NCBI RefSeq assembly: GCF_035440685.1
Contig: NZ_DAORMW010000007.1
Source of the DNA: Accumulibacter appositus
Lineage (GTDB): Bacteria; Pseudomonadota; Gammaproteobacteria; Burkholderiales; Rhodocyclaceae
DNA length: 64,000 nucleotides
Reading direction: 5' to 3' (one strand)
The position numbers were made by a program, and so were the translations under genes. Each line of letters begins with the position of its first letter. Within the stretch, counting starts at the first letter, position 1. Of this stretch, positions 34,056-44,805 are shown piece after piece. Below the pieces are notes generated by a model, which was not told the origin of the DNA, searched no databases, and was given only the letters and a program-made list of their open reading frames with translations.

Positions 34056-34442
34056 ATGCAGAAACAAACGCCCTACCTCCTCATCGGCGGCGAGACCACC
34101 GTCGCCAGCCTTTGCGAGCGCTTCTACCAGCTGATGGCAACGGTCCCGCAGTTCGCCACGATTCGCGCACTGCACCCGGCCGACTTGCAGTCCTCACGCG
34201 ACAAGTTGTTCATGTTTCTTTCCGGCTGGCTGGGCGGGCCCGACCTCTACGTACAGAACATCGGCCAGCCGATGCTGCGCCGTCGCCACCTGCCTTTTAC
34301 GATCGGCGAGGCCGAGCGTGACCAGTGGGTGGCCTGCATGCTACTGGCCATGGAAGCGGTCGGAATCGAGGAGGCGCTTCGCCAGGAGCTGCTGGTTTCC
34401 TTCTTCAATACCGCCGATTTCATGCGCAACCAGTCCACCTAA
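34056..34442 (+). CDS. Group II truncated hemoglobin
   Basis: Heme protein of 128 aa (GTG 34047 would add three residues). Features of group II truncated globins: LLIGGETTVASLCERFYQLM with Tyr B10, the proximal His in LRRRHLPFTIGEAERDQW, and Trp G8 directly after. A GG-Q-P stretch (NIGQPMLRRRH) leads the F helix. Such proteins bind O2 or NO and are linked to nitrosative or redox stress. Single gene between the phasin promoter and typA. Confidence 0.9.
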   Translation: MQKQTPYLLIGGETTVASLCERFYQLMATVPQFATIRALHPADLQSSRDKLFMFLSGWLGGPDLYVQNIGQPMLRRRHLPFTIGEAERDQWVACMLLAMEAVGIEEALRQELLVSFFNTADFMRNQST

Positions 34443-34480
34443 GCCGTAGTTTTTGCAGCGCAACACGGCTTTTCCGGCTG

Positions 34481-34489
34481 TGATAGAAT
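34481..34489 (+). promoter_or_regulatory. Extended -10 promoter of typA
   Basis: TGA-TAGAAT fits an extended -10 element, 30 bp before the typA ATG at 34519. No good -35 is present. Confidence 0.45.
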
Positions 34490-34518
34490 AACCGCCCCTA
34501 TTGAGAGGCTTGCCCCTT

Positions 34519-36360
<1,842 letters not shown>

Positions 36361-36428
36361 CCGTAACGGCAAGCGAGCCGCGGTGTCCGGATAGACGATG
36401 TACGGCGCGTGCGTGCTTGCGTTCTTGA

Positions 36429-37022
36429 CTAGGCGCGCTGGGCACGAAAGTGCTCGGCAAAGGCCATGGCCGCCGGAAAAAACTCGAGGAAGTCGCTTTC
36501 AAACTCGGCGTAGCGCTCAAGCAACTCGCCACCCGCGCCGCTCAGCGTATTGCTGCGTCTGAGCCGGCGCACGGCGATCTGGTCGAGCGCCCGGCCTACC
36601 GCCGCGGGCTCACGATAACTGGCCAGCCAGTCCTCCTGGCGCATTGTGGGCAGAATCCGGGCCAGACGATCGGGTAACGGCCGCCGCGAGAGCAGCGCAT
36701 AGACAGCGCCTGAGAAGGCTTCCAGCGACTGCGTCGAAAAGCGTGCCCAATGCACTGCCAGGAAATGATCGTAAAACATATCGACGGCGACGCCGCTATA
36801 GCGACGACGCGCGACACTGACCCGTTGCCGGCTGCGCGCGAACGCCCGGTGCGCGTCCGCGAAACTGTCGATGCGCCGGTGCAATAGCAGGCCTTGCACG
36901 ACGGCGGCACTGAACTGCGGCGGCGCTGACGACAGCGGTCCCTTGACAAAATCGCCGAGCAAGCCACCCAGCCGGTAGTCGTCGTCGGGGCCGGCCAGCA
37001 GCGCGTGTGCCAGGTAGTTCAC
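36429..37022 (-). CDS. acpH: Acyl carrier protein phosphodiesterase AcpH
   Basis: Removes the 4'-phosphopantetheine arm from holo-ACP. 197 aa, near the E. coli length of 193. Motifs of the family: NYLAHALLAG, GLLGDFVKGPL, VQGLLLHRRIDSFADAH, VAVDMFYDHFLAVHWARF and a C-terminal helix EFESDFLEFFPAAM. The GTG start at 37022 overlaps the stop of the upstream DUF3301 gene as GTGA, which decides this start over earlier in-frame codons. Converges on typA. Confidence 0.9.
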   Translation of the reverse strand: MNYLAHALLAGPDDDYRLGGLLGDFVKGPLSSAPPQFSAAVVQGLLLHRRIDSFADAHRAFARSRQRVSVARRRYSGVAVDMFYDHFLAVHWARFSTQSLEAFSGAVYALLSRRPLPDRLARILPTMRQEDWLASYREPAAVGRALDQIAVRRLRRSNTLSGAGGELLERYAEFESDFLEFFPAAMAFAEHFRAQRA

Positions 37023-37396
37023 GAGGGCAGGCGAGGAAATGGGCCATCCTGCCCTTCGTCGGTTGTTCCTAGGGAGCACAGAGGCGACCGCTCCGAGTGC
37101 GGCAGATGCAGCGTCACCAGCTCGCTGCCGAGCAGCGTCAGGTGGCCATCGCGACGATTGTTACCGGTATCGCTGAACTCGAAGCGATAGACGCGACGCA
37201 GTCGCAAGCGACCCTCATCGTCGCGCCCCGGGCGCAAGGAAGCAAGCGCTACAGTGTCGTCGAGGAGCAGCAGGTCCTCGGCAAGACAGGCCGCGCGAAC
37301 GGCACGCATGCCGGCCTCGCGCGACTGGAAGCTGTCGAACCACAGGGCACCGCCAGCAACCATCGCCAGCAGGCTGAGCACTTCCGCCCAGGGCAT
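37019..37396 (-). CDS. DUF3301 family membrane-anchored protein
   Basis: 125-aa protein with one N-terminal helix (AEVLSLLAMVAGGALWFDSF), then REAGMRAVRAACLAEDLLLLDDTVALASLRPGRDDEGRLRLRRVYRFEFSDTGNNRRDGHLTLLG, the conserved DUF3301 core. The Pro/Ser-rich end is longer than usual for the family. Function unknown; the single helix and soluble beta-rich domain suggest an inner-membrane protein. Overlaps acpH by 4 bp (GTGA), so the two are co-translated. Confidence 0.88.
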   Translation of the reverse strand: MPWAEVLSLLAMVAGGALWFDSFQSREAGMRAVRAACLAEDLLLLDDTVALASLRPGRDDEGRLRLRRVYRFEFSDTGNNRRDGHLTLLGSELVTLHLPHSERSPLCSLGTTDEGQDGPFPRLPS

Positions 37397-37600
37397 CAGC
37401 GGCCGCTTCGGCCGAGGGCAGCGACACGCACGCCGCTGCCGAGATTCGCAGCCCGGCGACGAACGCCTAAACCTGAATACATAAATGTCATCGTGAGTAG
37501 CCGGGTTGTGGTTGTTGGCATGGGAAAATCAACCGCATAAGCCTGTGCCGAGCGTCTCGCCAGGCGGCGATCGCTACGCGCTTGGCTATACTAGCGAAAA

Positions 37601-39049
37601 ATGGCCATCACCACATCCCAACCGGGTTCGCCGCCGCGCGCTGCTCGACTCCTCGCCGCTCTCGTCATTCTACTCACTGCGCTTCCGGCTGCCCTGTCGG
37701 CCCGGGAAGCGAGTGACCCGTTCGACACCATGGCGATCACCCCACCGCGACCGGCCCTCGATCTCCCTGCGGCAGCAAACGCCTATCTTCCGTGCCAGGC
37801 GCTGCCCAGCGCTACCCCTTACGGCGTTCTCGAAGTCGTCGACCTGGCACTGTGCAAGAATCCGACGACGCGCGAGGTATGGGCGGTCGCCCGCGTACAG
37901 GCGGCCCAGGTCGGCGTGGCACAGTCCGACTTCCTGCCAACGATCGATGGCCAGCTGACGGTCAATCGCCTGCGTGGCGACGCACGCAGCGGCACCACGC
38001 GCAATGCGTCGCTGACCCTGTCATGGCTGCTGGTCGACTTCGGCGCCCGCTCGGCCAAGCTCGAAGTCGCGCGGCAGCTGCTCAGCGCCGCGTCGGCAAG
38101 CCTGGATGCGACCGTGCAGAGCGTTTTTCTCAGTGCCCTGCAGTCCTACTTCAACACGCAGGCGGCACGGGCCGCAGTGACCGCGGCACTGGAGTCGGAA
38201 AAAGCCAGCCGCGAGAGCCTGAGCGCCGCCGAAGTACGCTACCGCGTCGGCAGCGGCACGCCGGCCGACCGCCTGCAGGCGCAGACCGCCTGGTCACAGG
38301 CGACGCTCACCCGCATCAGGAGCGAGGGCGTGCTGCGCAACGCGCTCGGCAGACTGGCCAAGGTGATGGGGCTGGACGCCAACCATCCGCTGCGCCTCGA
38401 CGACATCCCGACAATCTTACCCGACAGTGGTTTCGACCGCGACGTCGCCGAGCTGATCAGCGAAGCGCGCCGGCGACGTCCCGAGATGCAGGCAGCCGAA
38501 GCCGAACTGAAAGCAGCACAGGCGGGAGTCGACTACGCGCGCGCCTCCGGACGGCCGACCATCTCCCTGAGCGGCGGCCCGCAATGGGAACAGCTCGATG
38601 GTCTTTCGAGCCAGGGCAATTCGATCGGAGTAAGCGTCCAGCTGCCGATCTTTTCCGGGTTCAACACCACCTACCAGATACGCACCTCTGAAGCGCGCAC
38701 CGAGGTTCAGGCCGCGCGCCTGGAAAACACCCGCCAGGAGGTGGCGCTGGAGGTCTGGGAAAACTACCAGGGCCTGAGCACCGCCACCCAGACCATCCGC
38801 AGCAGCGCCGACCTGCTGAGCAGTGCCGAGCAGTCCGAGCGCGTGGCCCTGGGACGCTACAAAGCGGGCGTCGGCAACATCCTCGACGTCCTCAACGCGC
38901 AAAGCGCACTCGCCGCAGCGCGCCTGCAGCGCATCCAGTCGATGCTCGACTGGCAGGTCTCGCGCGCCGCACTGGCCAGATCCATCGGCATCCTCGACAG
39001 CAGCCTGCTGCTCTCGATCAGCGCCGAGCCGAAAACCCACAAGCCATGA
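37601..39049 (+). CDS. TolC-family outer-membrane efflux protein
   Basis: Outer-membrane channel component of 482 aa. Signal peptide RAARLLAALVILLTALPAALSA. Two OEP repeats of long helices follow, e.g. VVDLALCKNPTTREVWAVARVQAAQVGVAQSDFLPTIDG and ARRRRPEMQAAEAELKAAQAGVDYARASGRPTISLSGG, with the helix-end motif ERVALGRYKAGVGNILDVLNAQSALAAARLQ. A TATACT box at 37587-37592 sits so close to the ATG that the mRNA may be nearly leaderless, and no ribosome site is seen. First gene of a tolC-macA-macB-type operon with an ATGA overlap to the next. Confidence 0.9.
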   Translation: MAITTSQPGSPPRAARLLAALVILLTALPAALSAREASDPFDTMAITPPRPALDLPAAANAYLPCQALPSATPYGVLEVVDLALCKNPTTREVWAVARVQAAQVGVAQSDFLPTIDGQLTVNRLRGDARSGTTRNASLTLSWLLVDFGARSAKLEVARQLLSAASASLDATVQSVFLSALQSYFNTQAARAAVTAALESEKASRESLSAAEVRYRVGSGTPADRLQAQTAWSQATLTRIRSEGVLRNALGRLAKVMGLDANHPLRLDDIPTILPDSGFDRDVAELISEARRRRPEMQAAEAELKAAQAGVDYARASGRPTISLSGGPQWEQLDGLSSQGNSIGVSVQLPIFSGFNTTYQIRTSEARTEVQAARLENTRQEVALEVWENYQGLSTATQTIRSSADLLSSAEQSERVALGRYKAGVGNILDVLNAQSALAAARLQRIQSMLDWQVSRAALARSIGILDSSLLLSISAEPKTHKP

Positions 39050-40251
39050 GCATCTCATTCGCAAAATCGGCCATTGGCCTGATCGCCGTCGCCCTCGCCG
39101 CTGGCGGCGTGTACTGGCAGCAACAGAACGCCGCCCTGGCGCCGGAGCAGCGCTACAAGCTACAAGCCATCGAGCGTGGCGAGATCACCCAGTCGGTCTC
39201 GGCCAACGGCACCCTGAATCCTGTGGTGCTGGTGAACGTCGGCACCCAGGTCTCGGGAACAGTGACTCGGCTGTATGTCGATTTCAACGACAAGGTCGAG
39301 AAGGGACAGGCCTTGCTCGAACTCGACGACTCCCTGCTCGCCGCCCAGGCTCGGCAATCGGCGGCCAACGTGCGCAACGTCTCGGCAGCGCTCGATCTGG
39401 CACGGGCCAACGAAGCACGCATGCGGGCGCTGTTCGCGCAGGAGTACGTTTCCCGCCAGGAACTCGAACAGTCGATTCAGGCCCGCCGCTCATCCGAGGC
39501 GCAGTTGGCGCAGGCCAGGGCCGCGGCCGACAAGGATCAGGTCAATCTGCGCTACACGACGATCCGCTCGCCGGTCTCAGGCGTCGTCGTCGACCGCGTG
39601 GTCGACCTGGGCCAGACGGTCGCCGCCAGTCTGCAGACGCCGACGCTGATCAAGATCGCCCAGGACCTGTCCGAAATGCGCATCGACTCCAGCTTCGCGG
39701 AGGCCGACATCGGCAAGATCAGGGAAGGACAGGCGGTGCGCTTTACCGTCGACGCCTTCCCGGAGCGGAGCTTCGAGGGCCGGGTGCAACAGATTCGCCT
39801 CAACCCGACGACGCAACAGAACGTGGTCACCTACAATGTCCGTGTTTCGCTGGCCAACCCTGAACACATCCTTCTGCCCGGAATGACCGCCTACGTGAGC
39901 ATTGCCGTCGCCCAGCGCGACGACGCGCTACTGCTTCCCAATGCGGCGCTGCGCTTCAAGCCTCCTGAGGACGCAGACAAGCCACTCCCCGCGCAACCCA
40001 CGGAGCGCACAGCACGCGCTGACAGCGCCAATGGCAAGGGCCGCAAGCGCGACGCTGACGGCAGCAGCGGCACCGTGCACGTCGTCGATCAAGGGCAGCT
40101 CAAAGCCGTGCGCGTGCAGCTCGGTATCACCGACAACCGCAACAGTGAAGTACTCGCTGGCGAACTGAAAGCGGGACAGCAGGTGGTCGTCGGTGAAAAC
40201 CCGCTCAATTCGGGCGGCAAGCCGAGCAGCGTCGGCCTGCGCTTATTCTGA
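39046..40251 (+). CDS. macA: MacA-type periplasmic adaptor (membrane fusion protein)
   Basis: 401-aa HlyD/RND-like adaptor. One N-terminal anchor helix (SAIGLIAVALAAGGVYW) and a lipoyl half-motif ERGEITQSVSANGTLNPVVLVNVGTQVSG. The coiled-coil hairpin is about residues 90-165, then a beta-barrel with VTYNVRVSLANPEHILLPGMTAYVSI. A hydrophilic insert (PEDADKPLPAQPTERTARADSANGKGRKRD) near 305-340 is unusual for the family. Links the inner-membrane ABC pump to the TolC-like channel. Its stop overlaps the ATPase start by one base (TGATG). Confidence 0.92.
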   Translation: MSISFAKSAIGLIAVALAAGGVYWQQQNAALAPEQRYKLQAIERGEITQSVSANGTLNPVVLVNVGTQVSGTVTRLYVDFNDKVEKGQALLELDDSLLAAQARQSAANVRNVSAALDLARANEARMRALFAQEYVSRQELEQSIQARRSSEAQLAQARAAADKDQVNLRYTTIRSPVSGVVVDRVVDLGQTVAASLQTPTLIKIAQDLSEMRIDSSFAEADIGKIREGQAVRFTVDAFPERSFEGRVQQIRLNPTTQQNVVTYNVRVSLANPEHILLPGMTAYVSIAVAQRDDALLLPNAALRFKPPEDADKPLPAQPTERTARADSANGKGRKRDADGSSGTVHVVDQGQLKAVRVQLGITDNRNSEVLAGELKAGQQVVVGENPLNSGGKPSSVGLRLF

Positions 40252-40961
40252 TGTCGCCACCGCTGATCCGCGTCGCCGCGCTCGGCAAATCCTACGCCAC
40301 GGCTGCCGGCCCGTTCGCGGCGCTCAGAGGCGCCGATCTGAGCATCGAAGCCGGCGATTTCGTGGCCATCATGGGTCCGTCCGGATCCGGCAAGTCGACC
40401 TTCATGAACCTGCTCGGCTGCCTGGACACACCGACCAGCGGCGACTATTTCCTGCTCGGCCGCAATGTCGCCCATCTCGGCAAGGACGAACTGGCGTCCC
40501 TGCGCAACGGCTGCATCGGCTTCGTCTTCCAGGGTTTCAACCTTCTGCAACGGATGACCCTGGCCGACAATGTCGCCCTGCCACTGGTCTACGCTGGCGT
40601 CGAGCGCGGGGCACGACGCCAGCGGGCGCTACAGGAACTGGCCCGCGTCGGCCTCGCCGGCTACGCCGACTCACTCCCCAGCCACATCTCGGGCGGCCAG
40701 CAACAACGCGTGGCCATCGCCCGCGCGCTGATCAACTCGCCACAGCTGATTCTTGCCGACGAACCGACCGGCAACCTCGACAGCCATACCAGCGAGGAGA
40801 TCATGAGCCTCTTTTCAGAGCTCAACCGTGCCGGCATAAGCATCATCCTGGTTACCCATGAGGCCGACATCGCTGCCTACGCGCGGCGACAGGTACGCTT
40901 CCTCGACGGACTGATCGTCAGCGACATCACGACGCCGGCAAGAGCCCTCGAGCAATGCTGA
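40251..40961 (+). CDS. macB: MacB-type ABC transporter ATP-binding protein
   Basis: ATPase subunit of 236 aa. Walker A GPSGSGKST, Q-loop region FVFQGFNLLQRMTL, signature ISGGQQQRVAIARAL, Walker B LILADEPTGNLD and H-loop LVTHE are all intact. In E. coli MacB this domain is fused to the permease; here it is a separate gene overlapping the permease by 7 bp. It would power export of macrolides, peptides or lipopeptides by a mechanotransmission mechanism. Confidence 0.93.
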   Translation: MSPPLIRVAALGKSYATAAGPFAALRGADLSIEAGDFVAIMGPSGSGKSTFMNLLGCLDTPTSGDYFLLGRNVAHLGKDELASLRNGCIGFVFQGFNLLQRMTLADNVALPLVYAGVERGARRQRALQELARVGLAGYADSLPSHISGGQQQRVAIARALINSPQLILADEPTGNLDSHTSEEIMSLFSELNRAGISIILVTHEADIAAYARRQVRFLDGLIVSDITTPARALEQC

Positions 40962-42175
40962 AAGCCATGCTCGGCGAAGCCTGGCAGGCGATGGGCACGA
41001 ACCGCATGCGTACCGCATTGACCATGCTCGGCATGGTCATTGGCGTCGGCTCGGTGGTGCTAATGATGGCCATCGGCCAGGGTGCGCAGTACGCGGTGGC
41101 ACAGACCATCAGTACCATGGGCAGCAATCTGTACATCGTGATCTCCGGATCGACCAGTTCCGGCGGTCTGCGCAGCGGCGGTGGTGGCGGCCCATCGCTG
41201 AACACTGCCGACGCCGAGGCGATCGCTCAACTCGACGGCGTCAGCCAGGTGGCACCGGTCCATCAGGGGCGACAGCAACTGGTACATGGCGCGAACAACT
41301 GGAGTACTACGGTGGTCGGCACGACACCCGCGTACTTTGACGCACGCGCGTGGGCGGTGGTCAGCGGCAACCTCTTCGGTGACTCCGACCTGCGCTCGGC
41401 GACCCGCGTCGCGCTGATCGGCCAGACCGCCGCCGCCAACCTCTTCGCGAACGACGATCCGGTCGGCAAGACCATCCGCATCCAGCAGAGCCCCTTCCTG
41501 GTCATCGGCGTTCTCGCCAAAAAGGGTCAGAATCTCGACGGCCGCGACCAGGACGACACCGTCATCGTGCCGCTGAGCACCGCCCAGCGCAAGGTTTTCG
41601 GCACGCCCTTTCCCGGCTCGGTGCGTGTGATGCTGGTCCAGGCCGCTTCCGCCGAAGCCATGCCTGGCGTGGAAAGCAGCATGATCGCCTTGCTTCGCCA
41701 GCGCCACCGCCTGCGTGAAGGACAGGACAACGACTTCTACATTCGCAACCTGGCCGCTGCCGCCGACTCGGCCGCCGAAACGACCCGCGTGATGTCGCTG
41801 CTGCTCGGCGCCATTGCCTCGGTGTCGCTGCTCGTCGGCGGCATTGGCATCATGAACATCATGCTCGTCTCGGTGACCGAGCGAACGCGCGAGATCGGCA
41901 TCCGCATGGCCATCGGCGCCCGCCAGAAGGACATCCGCAGCCAGTTCCTGCTCGAGGCGCTAATGATCTCCGTCGCCGGCTGCCTGATCGGCCTGCTGCT
42001 CGGCATCGGCGGCGCGCTGCTGATCAACGCCATCACCGATATGGTGATCGTCATCTCCGGTGGCTCGGTGCTGGTCGCTTTCGGCGTTGCCGCGGGGATC
42101 GGCGTCTTCTTCGGTTTCTACCCCGCGCGTCGGGCGGCGGCGCTCGACCCGATCGAAGCACTTCGCCATCAATAG
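40955..42175 (+). CDS. MacB-type ABC transporter permease
   Basis: 406-aa permease with the MacB topology: one N-terminal helix (ALTMLGMVIGVGSVVLMMAIGQGA), a large periplasmic MacB_PCD domain (residues about 45-270), then three C-terminal FtsX-type helices. The conserved coupling sequence is GIMNIMLVSVTERTREIGIRMAIGARQKDIRSQFLLEA. Glycine/serine-rich linker SGSTSSGGLRSGGGGG in the periplasmic part. Last gene of the efflux operon. Confidence 0.93.
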   Translation: MLKAMLGEAWQAMGTNRMRTALTMLGMVIGVGSVVLMMAIGQGAQYAVAQTISTMGSNLYIVISGSTSSGGLRSGGGGGPSLNTADAEAIAQLDGVSQVAPVHQGRQQLVHGANNWSTTVVGTTPAYFDARAWAVVSGNLFGDSDLRSATRVALIGQTAAANLFANDDPVGKTIRIQQSPFLVIGVLAKKGQNLDGRDQDDTVIVPLSTAQRKVFGTPFPGSVRVMLVQAASAEAMPGVESSMIALLRQRHRLREGQDNDFYIRNLAAAADSAAETTRVMSLLLGAIASVSLLVGGIGIMNIMLVSVTERTREIGIRMAIGARQKDIRSQFLLEALMISVAGCLIGLLLGIGGALLINAITDMVIVISGGSVLVAFGVAAGIGVFFGFYPARRAAALDPIEALRHQ

Positions 42176-42234
42176 GCCTAGCCATCGCTTACAGGCTACA
42201 ATCTGCAGTCCGCAACCACCGCGAGACCCATGCC

Positions 42235-42759
42235 ATGCCCATTTACGCACTCGGCGCCCGTCGCCCACAGCTCGACCCACAAAGCTGGGTCGCCCCAACG
42301 GCGATCGTCATTGGTGACGTCCGCCTGGCCAAGAATGCCTCGATCTGGTGGAACGCCACGCTACGCGGCGACAACGACCCGATCAGCATCGGCGAAAACA
42401 GCAACATCCAGGACAACTCGGTGCTGCACACCGACGAAGGCGTGCCACTGACCATCGGTCGCGACGTCACCGTTGGCCATCTGGTCATGCTGCACGGCTG
42501 CACCATCGGCGACGGCTCGCTGATCGGCATCGGCTCGGTGCTGCTCAACCATTCGGTGATCGGCAAGGGCTGCATTGTCGGGGCCAACACGCTGATTCCG
42601 GAAGGCAAGGTCTATCCCGACCACTCGTTGATCATCGGCTCACCGGGCAAGGTGGTTCGCCAGCTCAGCCCTGAACAAGTGGAGCGACTCAGCCATAGCG
42701 CCGATCACTATGTCGCCAACTGGCAGCGCTATCAAAGTGAACTCGAGGCCCTGTCGTAA
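42235..42759 (+). CDS. Gamma-class carbonic anhydrase-like protein (YrdA family)
   Basis: Left-handed beta-helix protein of 174 aa built of hexapeptide repeats, normally a trimer binding Zn or Fe between subunits. Metal-ligand histidines are in VLHTDEGVP and VGHLVMLHGCTIGDGSLIGIGS. N-terminus MPIYALGARRPQLDPQSWVAPTAIVIGDV is typical. Enzymatic activity in YrdA-type members is uncertain. Confidence 0.9.
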   Translation: MPIYALGARRPQLDPQSWVAPTAIVIGDVRLAKNASIWWNATLRGDNDPISIGENSNIQDNSVLHTDEGVPLTIGRDVTVGHLVMLHGCTIGDGSLIGIGSVLLNHSVIGKGCIVGANTLIPEGKVYPDHSLIIGSPGKVVRQLSPEQVERLSHSADHYVANWQRYQSELEALS

Positions 42760-42898
42760 CACGCAGCCAAGGGCAAACGGATTCCCTGCTCGATCGGGAA
42801 TTCCATGCCCGATTGCACGCTCAGCTGCCGGTCGCACTGTTATTGACCTGCCGCAGGTCTACCATCCGCGTGCTTTCCGACAGCGGCGAGCGCTGTTG

Positions 42899-43699
42899 AT
42901 GATCAACCTCACGCGCCGGCTTCGTGCGCTCGCTCTGGCGATAGCTCTGGCCCCGACCCCCGGCATGCTCTTCAGCGCCGAGAAGGCACGTGGCGAAGCC
43001 CGGCAGCAGGTAGAGGTCGTGCCGATCCCGCTGAGCATGTCGAACGTCTACCTTGTCAAGGGTACTCGGGGTCCCATTCTGGTGGACTCGGGGAGCACGG
43101 ACGATCTCGCGCAACTCACCAAAAACCTTGCGCGTGCGGGCCTGCGGATTGAGGATCTTGCGACCGTGATTCTGACGCACGGACATGCCGATCATGCGGG
43201 CCTGGCGGCAGAAATTCGGCGCCGCAGCGGCGCCGTGATAATCGCCGGGCGTGGCGATCGAGCCATGCTGGATGCCGGCCTCAACTCCCCGGTGACGGCA
43301 ACGGGTTTCACCGGCAGGCTGATACTGCTGCTGCCGCTCGATCCCCGCTTCGCGCCTCTTCGAGCCGATGTTGAAGTTGACGGGACGCTTGAACTCGCCG
43401 CCTACGGCTTGCCTGGCCGCGCAGTGCAGATGCCGGGCCACACGCCAGGATCACTGGTCATCCTGCTCGACGACGGCCGGGCTTTCGTCGGTGACATGAT
43501 CCTTGGTGGCTGGCTGGGCGGCGCCCTGCTGCCACATCGCGCGGGTGAGCACTATTTCCATATGGACGTCGCCGGCAACCGTGCCAACATCGCCGCACTC
43601 GCCAAGCAAGCGATCCGGACCTATTTTCTCGGACACGGCGGGCCAGTGAGCGGAGCAGCTGTGCGAGAATCCTTCAGTCTGGACGACGCTGCCCGCTGA
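42899..43699 (+). CDS. Metallo-beta-lactamase-fold hydrolase, exported
   Basis: 266 aa from ATG 42899. An N-terminal hydrophobic stretch (LRALALAIALAPTPGMLFS) looks like a signal peptide. The dinuclear zinc motif is VILTHGHADHAG, with later ligands in MPGHTPGSLVILLDDGRAFVGDMILGG and a C-terminal LGHGGPV. Substrate unknown; the sequence resembles generic MBL-fold thioesterase/lactonase-like proteins rather than a true beta-lactamase. Separate from the gamma-CA gene by 139 bp. Confidence 0.82.
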   Translation: MINLTRRLRALALAIALAPTPGMLFSAEKARGEARQQVEVVPIPLSMSNVYLVKGTRGPILVDSGSTDDLAQLTKNLARAGLRIEDLATVILTHGHADHAGLAAEIRRRSGAVIIAGRGDRAMLDAGLNSPVTATGFTGRLILLLPLDPRFAPLRADVEVDGTLELAAYGLPGRAVQMPGHTPGSLVILLDDGRAFVGDMILGGWLGGALLPHRAGEHYFHMDVAGNRANIAALAKQAIRTYFLGHGGPVSGAAVRESFSLDDAAR

Positions 43700-43710
43700 A
43701 ACCATCCTCT

Positions 43711-44805
43711 CTACCCAATAGGATCGCCCGCTGTCGCGCGCTGCATCAAGCGCTCGCCTGGCCGTCGAAGCGAGCGGCTGGATGGCACCGAGGACACGCC
43801 AATGCGGCAGAAGAAGAAGAAGGGCTCGTCGGGTCCGCAGCGCGCCAAGTCTTCAAAATCCCGCGATAAGCGTAGAGCTTGGTCGAACAACGCCGGATCG
43901 GCGGAAAAGTGGCAATTATCGCGTGCGTACCAGCGAAAAATCACCGGCGTCAGCTCTGGCTGCAAGTGCAGCCCTTCTTTCGCCACCGTCAACCACACGC
44001 GCTGCAGGCGCATGCCTAGCTGCAACCAGTCTTCCAGACTGACAGGCGAGTGCACGGGGCGCAAAAGCAGATGCCCGCCACAAAAAACGGCCGGCAAGAA
44101 GTCCAACTCGACCCGCGGGACGACGGTACCCATGAGATAGCGGTTGAAGAAGTGAACGCGCTCCCAGCTCTGCATGACCCATTGCATCAAACGGGCGGTC
44201 AGCGGATCAACCCCCACCGCTTGCTCCGGTATCCGCTCTTCACTGAAACGAGCCCGCCATTCGATGACGTCTCGATGGACGGGGTACGCTTCCTTACAGG
44301 TCAAACGTATTCCAGCATTGCGCCAAAGCAGCGAGGCGACCTTCATTCGATCCGAAAACGACTCAAAAAAATGGCTGCGTAGACCATCGCCAGCAGCCTC
44401 CAGAATCGCCGCACGCTGCGCCGAAGTGAGCGTGGTGGTACGCATCGGCCGCCGTTGTACCACCCGCTTCTCGATATACGGGAAAAGCGGATCGGTCTCT
44501 GCCCCGGCTGCTGCCGAGAAGAAAACGTCATAAACGGGGGCCCGTGCTTCAGCGTCATGCTGCACCGTCCAGCTTGCAGCCAAACCAAAATGCGATGCCG
44601 CAATACGCAGCGTCTCGAGAAGCGCGCCGTGGGCAATGTGGCTGGCACGTCCCTGATAGTCGTAGAGCACATGGTCACGCGTATCGTGACCATGCACGCG
44701 CAAGTGCTGGTCTCCCATAACGCTGAAACGCCAGGGTTGGCTGTTGTCGCCACTGGGCGCCCAGCGGGCGAGATCTATCAGCTGTAGCAGCGTTTCACGG
44801 TTCAT
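43711..44805 (-). CDS. Nitroreductase-family protein paired with a ThiF-like E1
   Basis: 364-aa flavoprotein-like protein. FMN-binding start LIDLARWAPSGDNSQPWRF at residues 8-26 is the nitroreductase signature; KRVVQRRPMRTTTLTSAQ and a long helical remainder follow, larger than simple nitroreductases (about 200 aa). ATG 44805 is chosen because it gives this motif at the normal distance from the N-terminus and an 11-bp overlap with the upstream ThiF-like gene. An extension to 44844 is possible. The tight pairing suggests the two enzymes act on one substrate, for example adenylation followed by redox chemistry on a peptide or cofactor. The C-terminal half is not recognised. Confidence 0.75.
   Translation of the reverse strand: MNRETLLQLIDLARWAPSGDNSQPWRFSVMGDQHLRVHGHDTRDHVLYDYQGRASHIAHGALLETLRIAASHFGLAASWTVQHDAEARAPVYDVFFSAAAGAETDPLFPYIEKRVVQRRPMRTTTLTSAQRAAILEAAGDGLRSHFFESFSDRMKVASLLWRNAGIRLTCKEAYPVHRDVIEWRARFSEERIPEQAVGVDPLTARLMQWVMQSWERVHFFNRYLMGTVVPRVELDFLPAVFCGGHLLLRPVHSPVSLEDWLQLGMRLQRVWLTVAKEGLHLQPELTPVIFRWYARDNCHFSADPALFDQALRLSRDFEDLARCGPDEPFFFFCRIGVSSVPSSRSLRRPGERLMQRATAGDPIG

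Noticed and set aside
40251..40961. MacB-type ATPase as the missing partner of the permease pair at 50510-52984
   Set aside because: It is embedded in and overlaps its own macA-permease operon 10 kb away.
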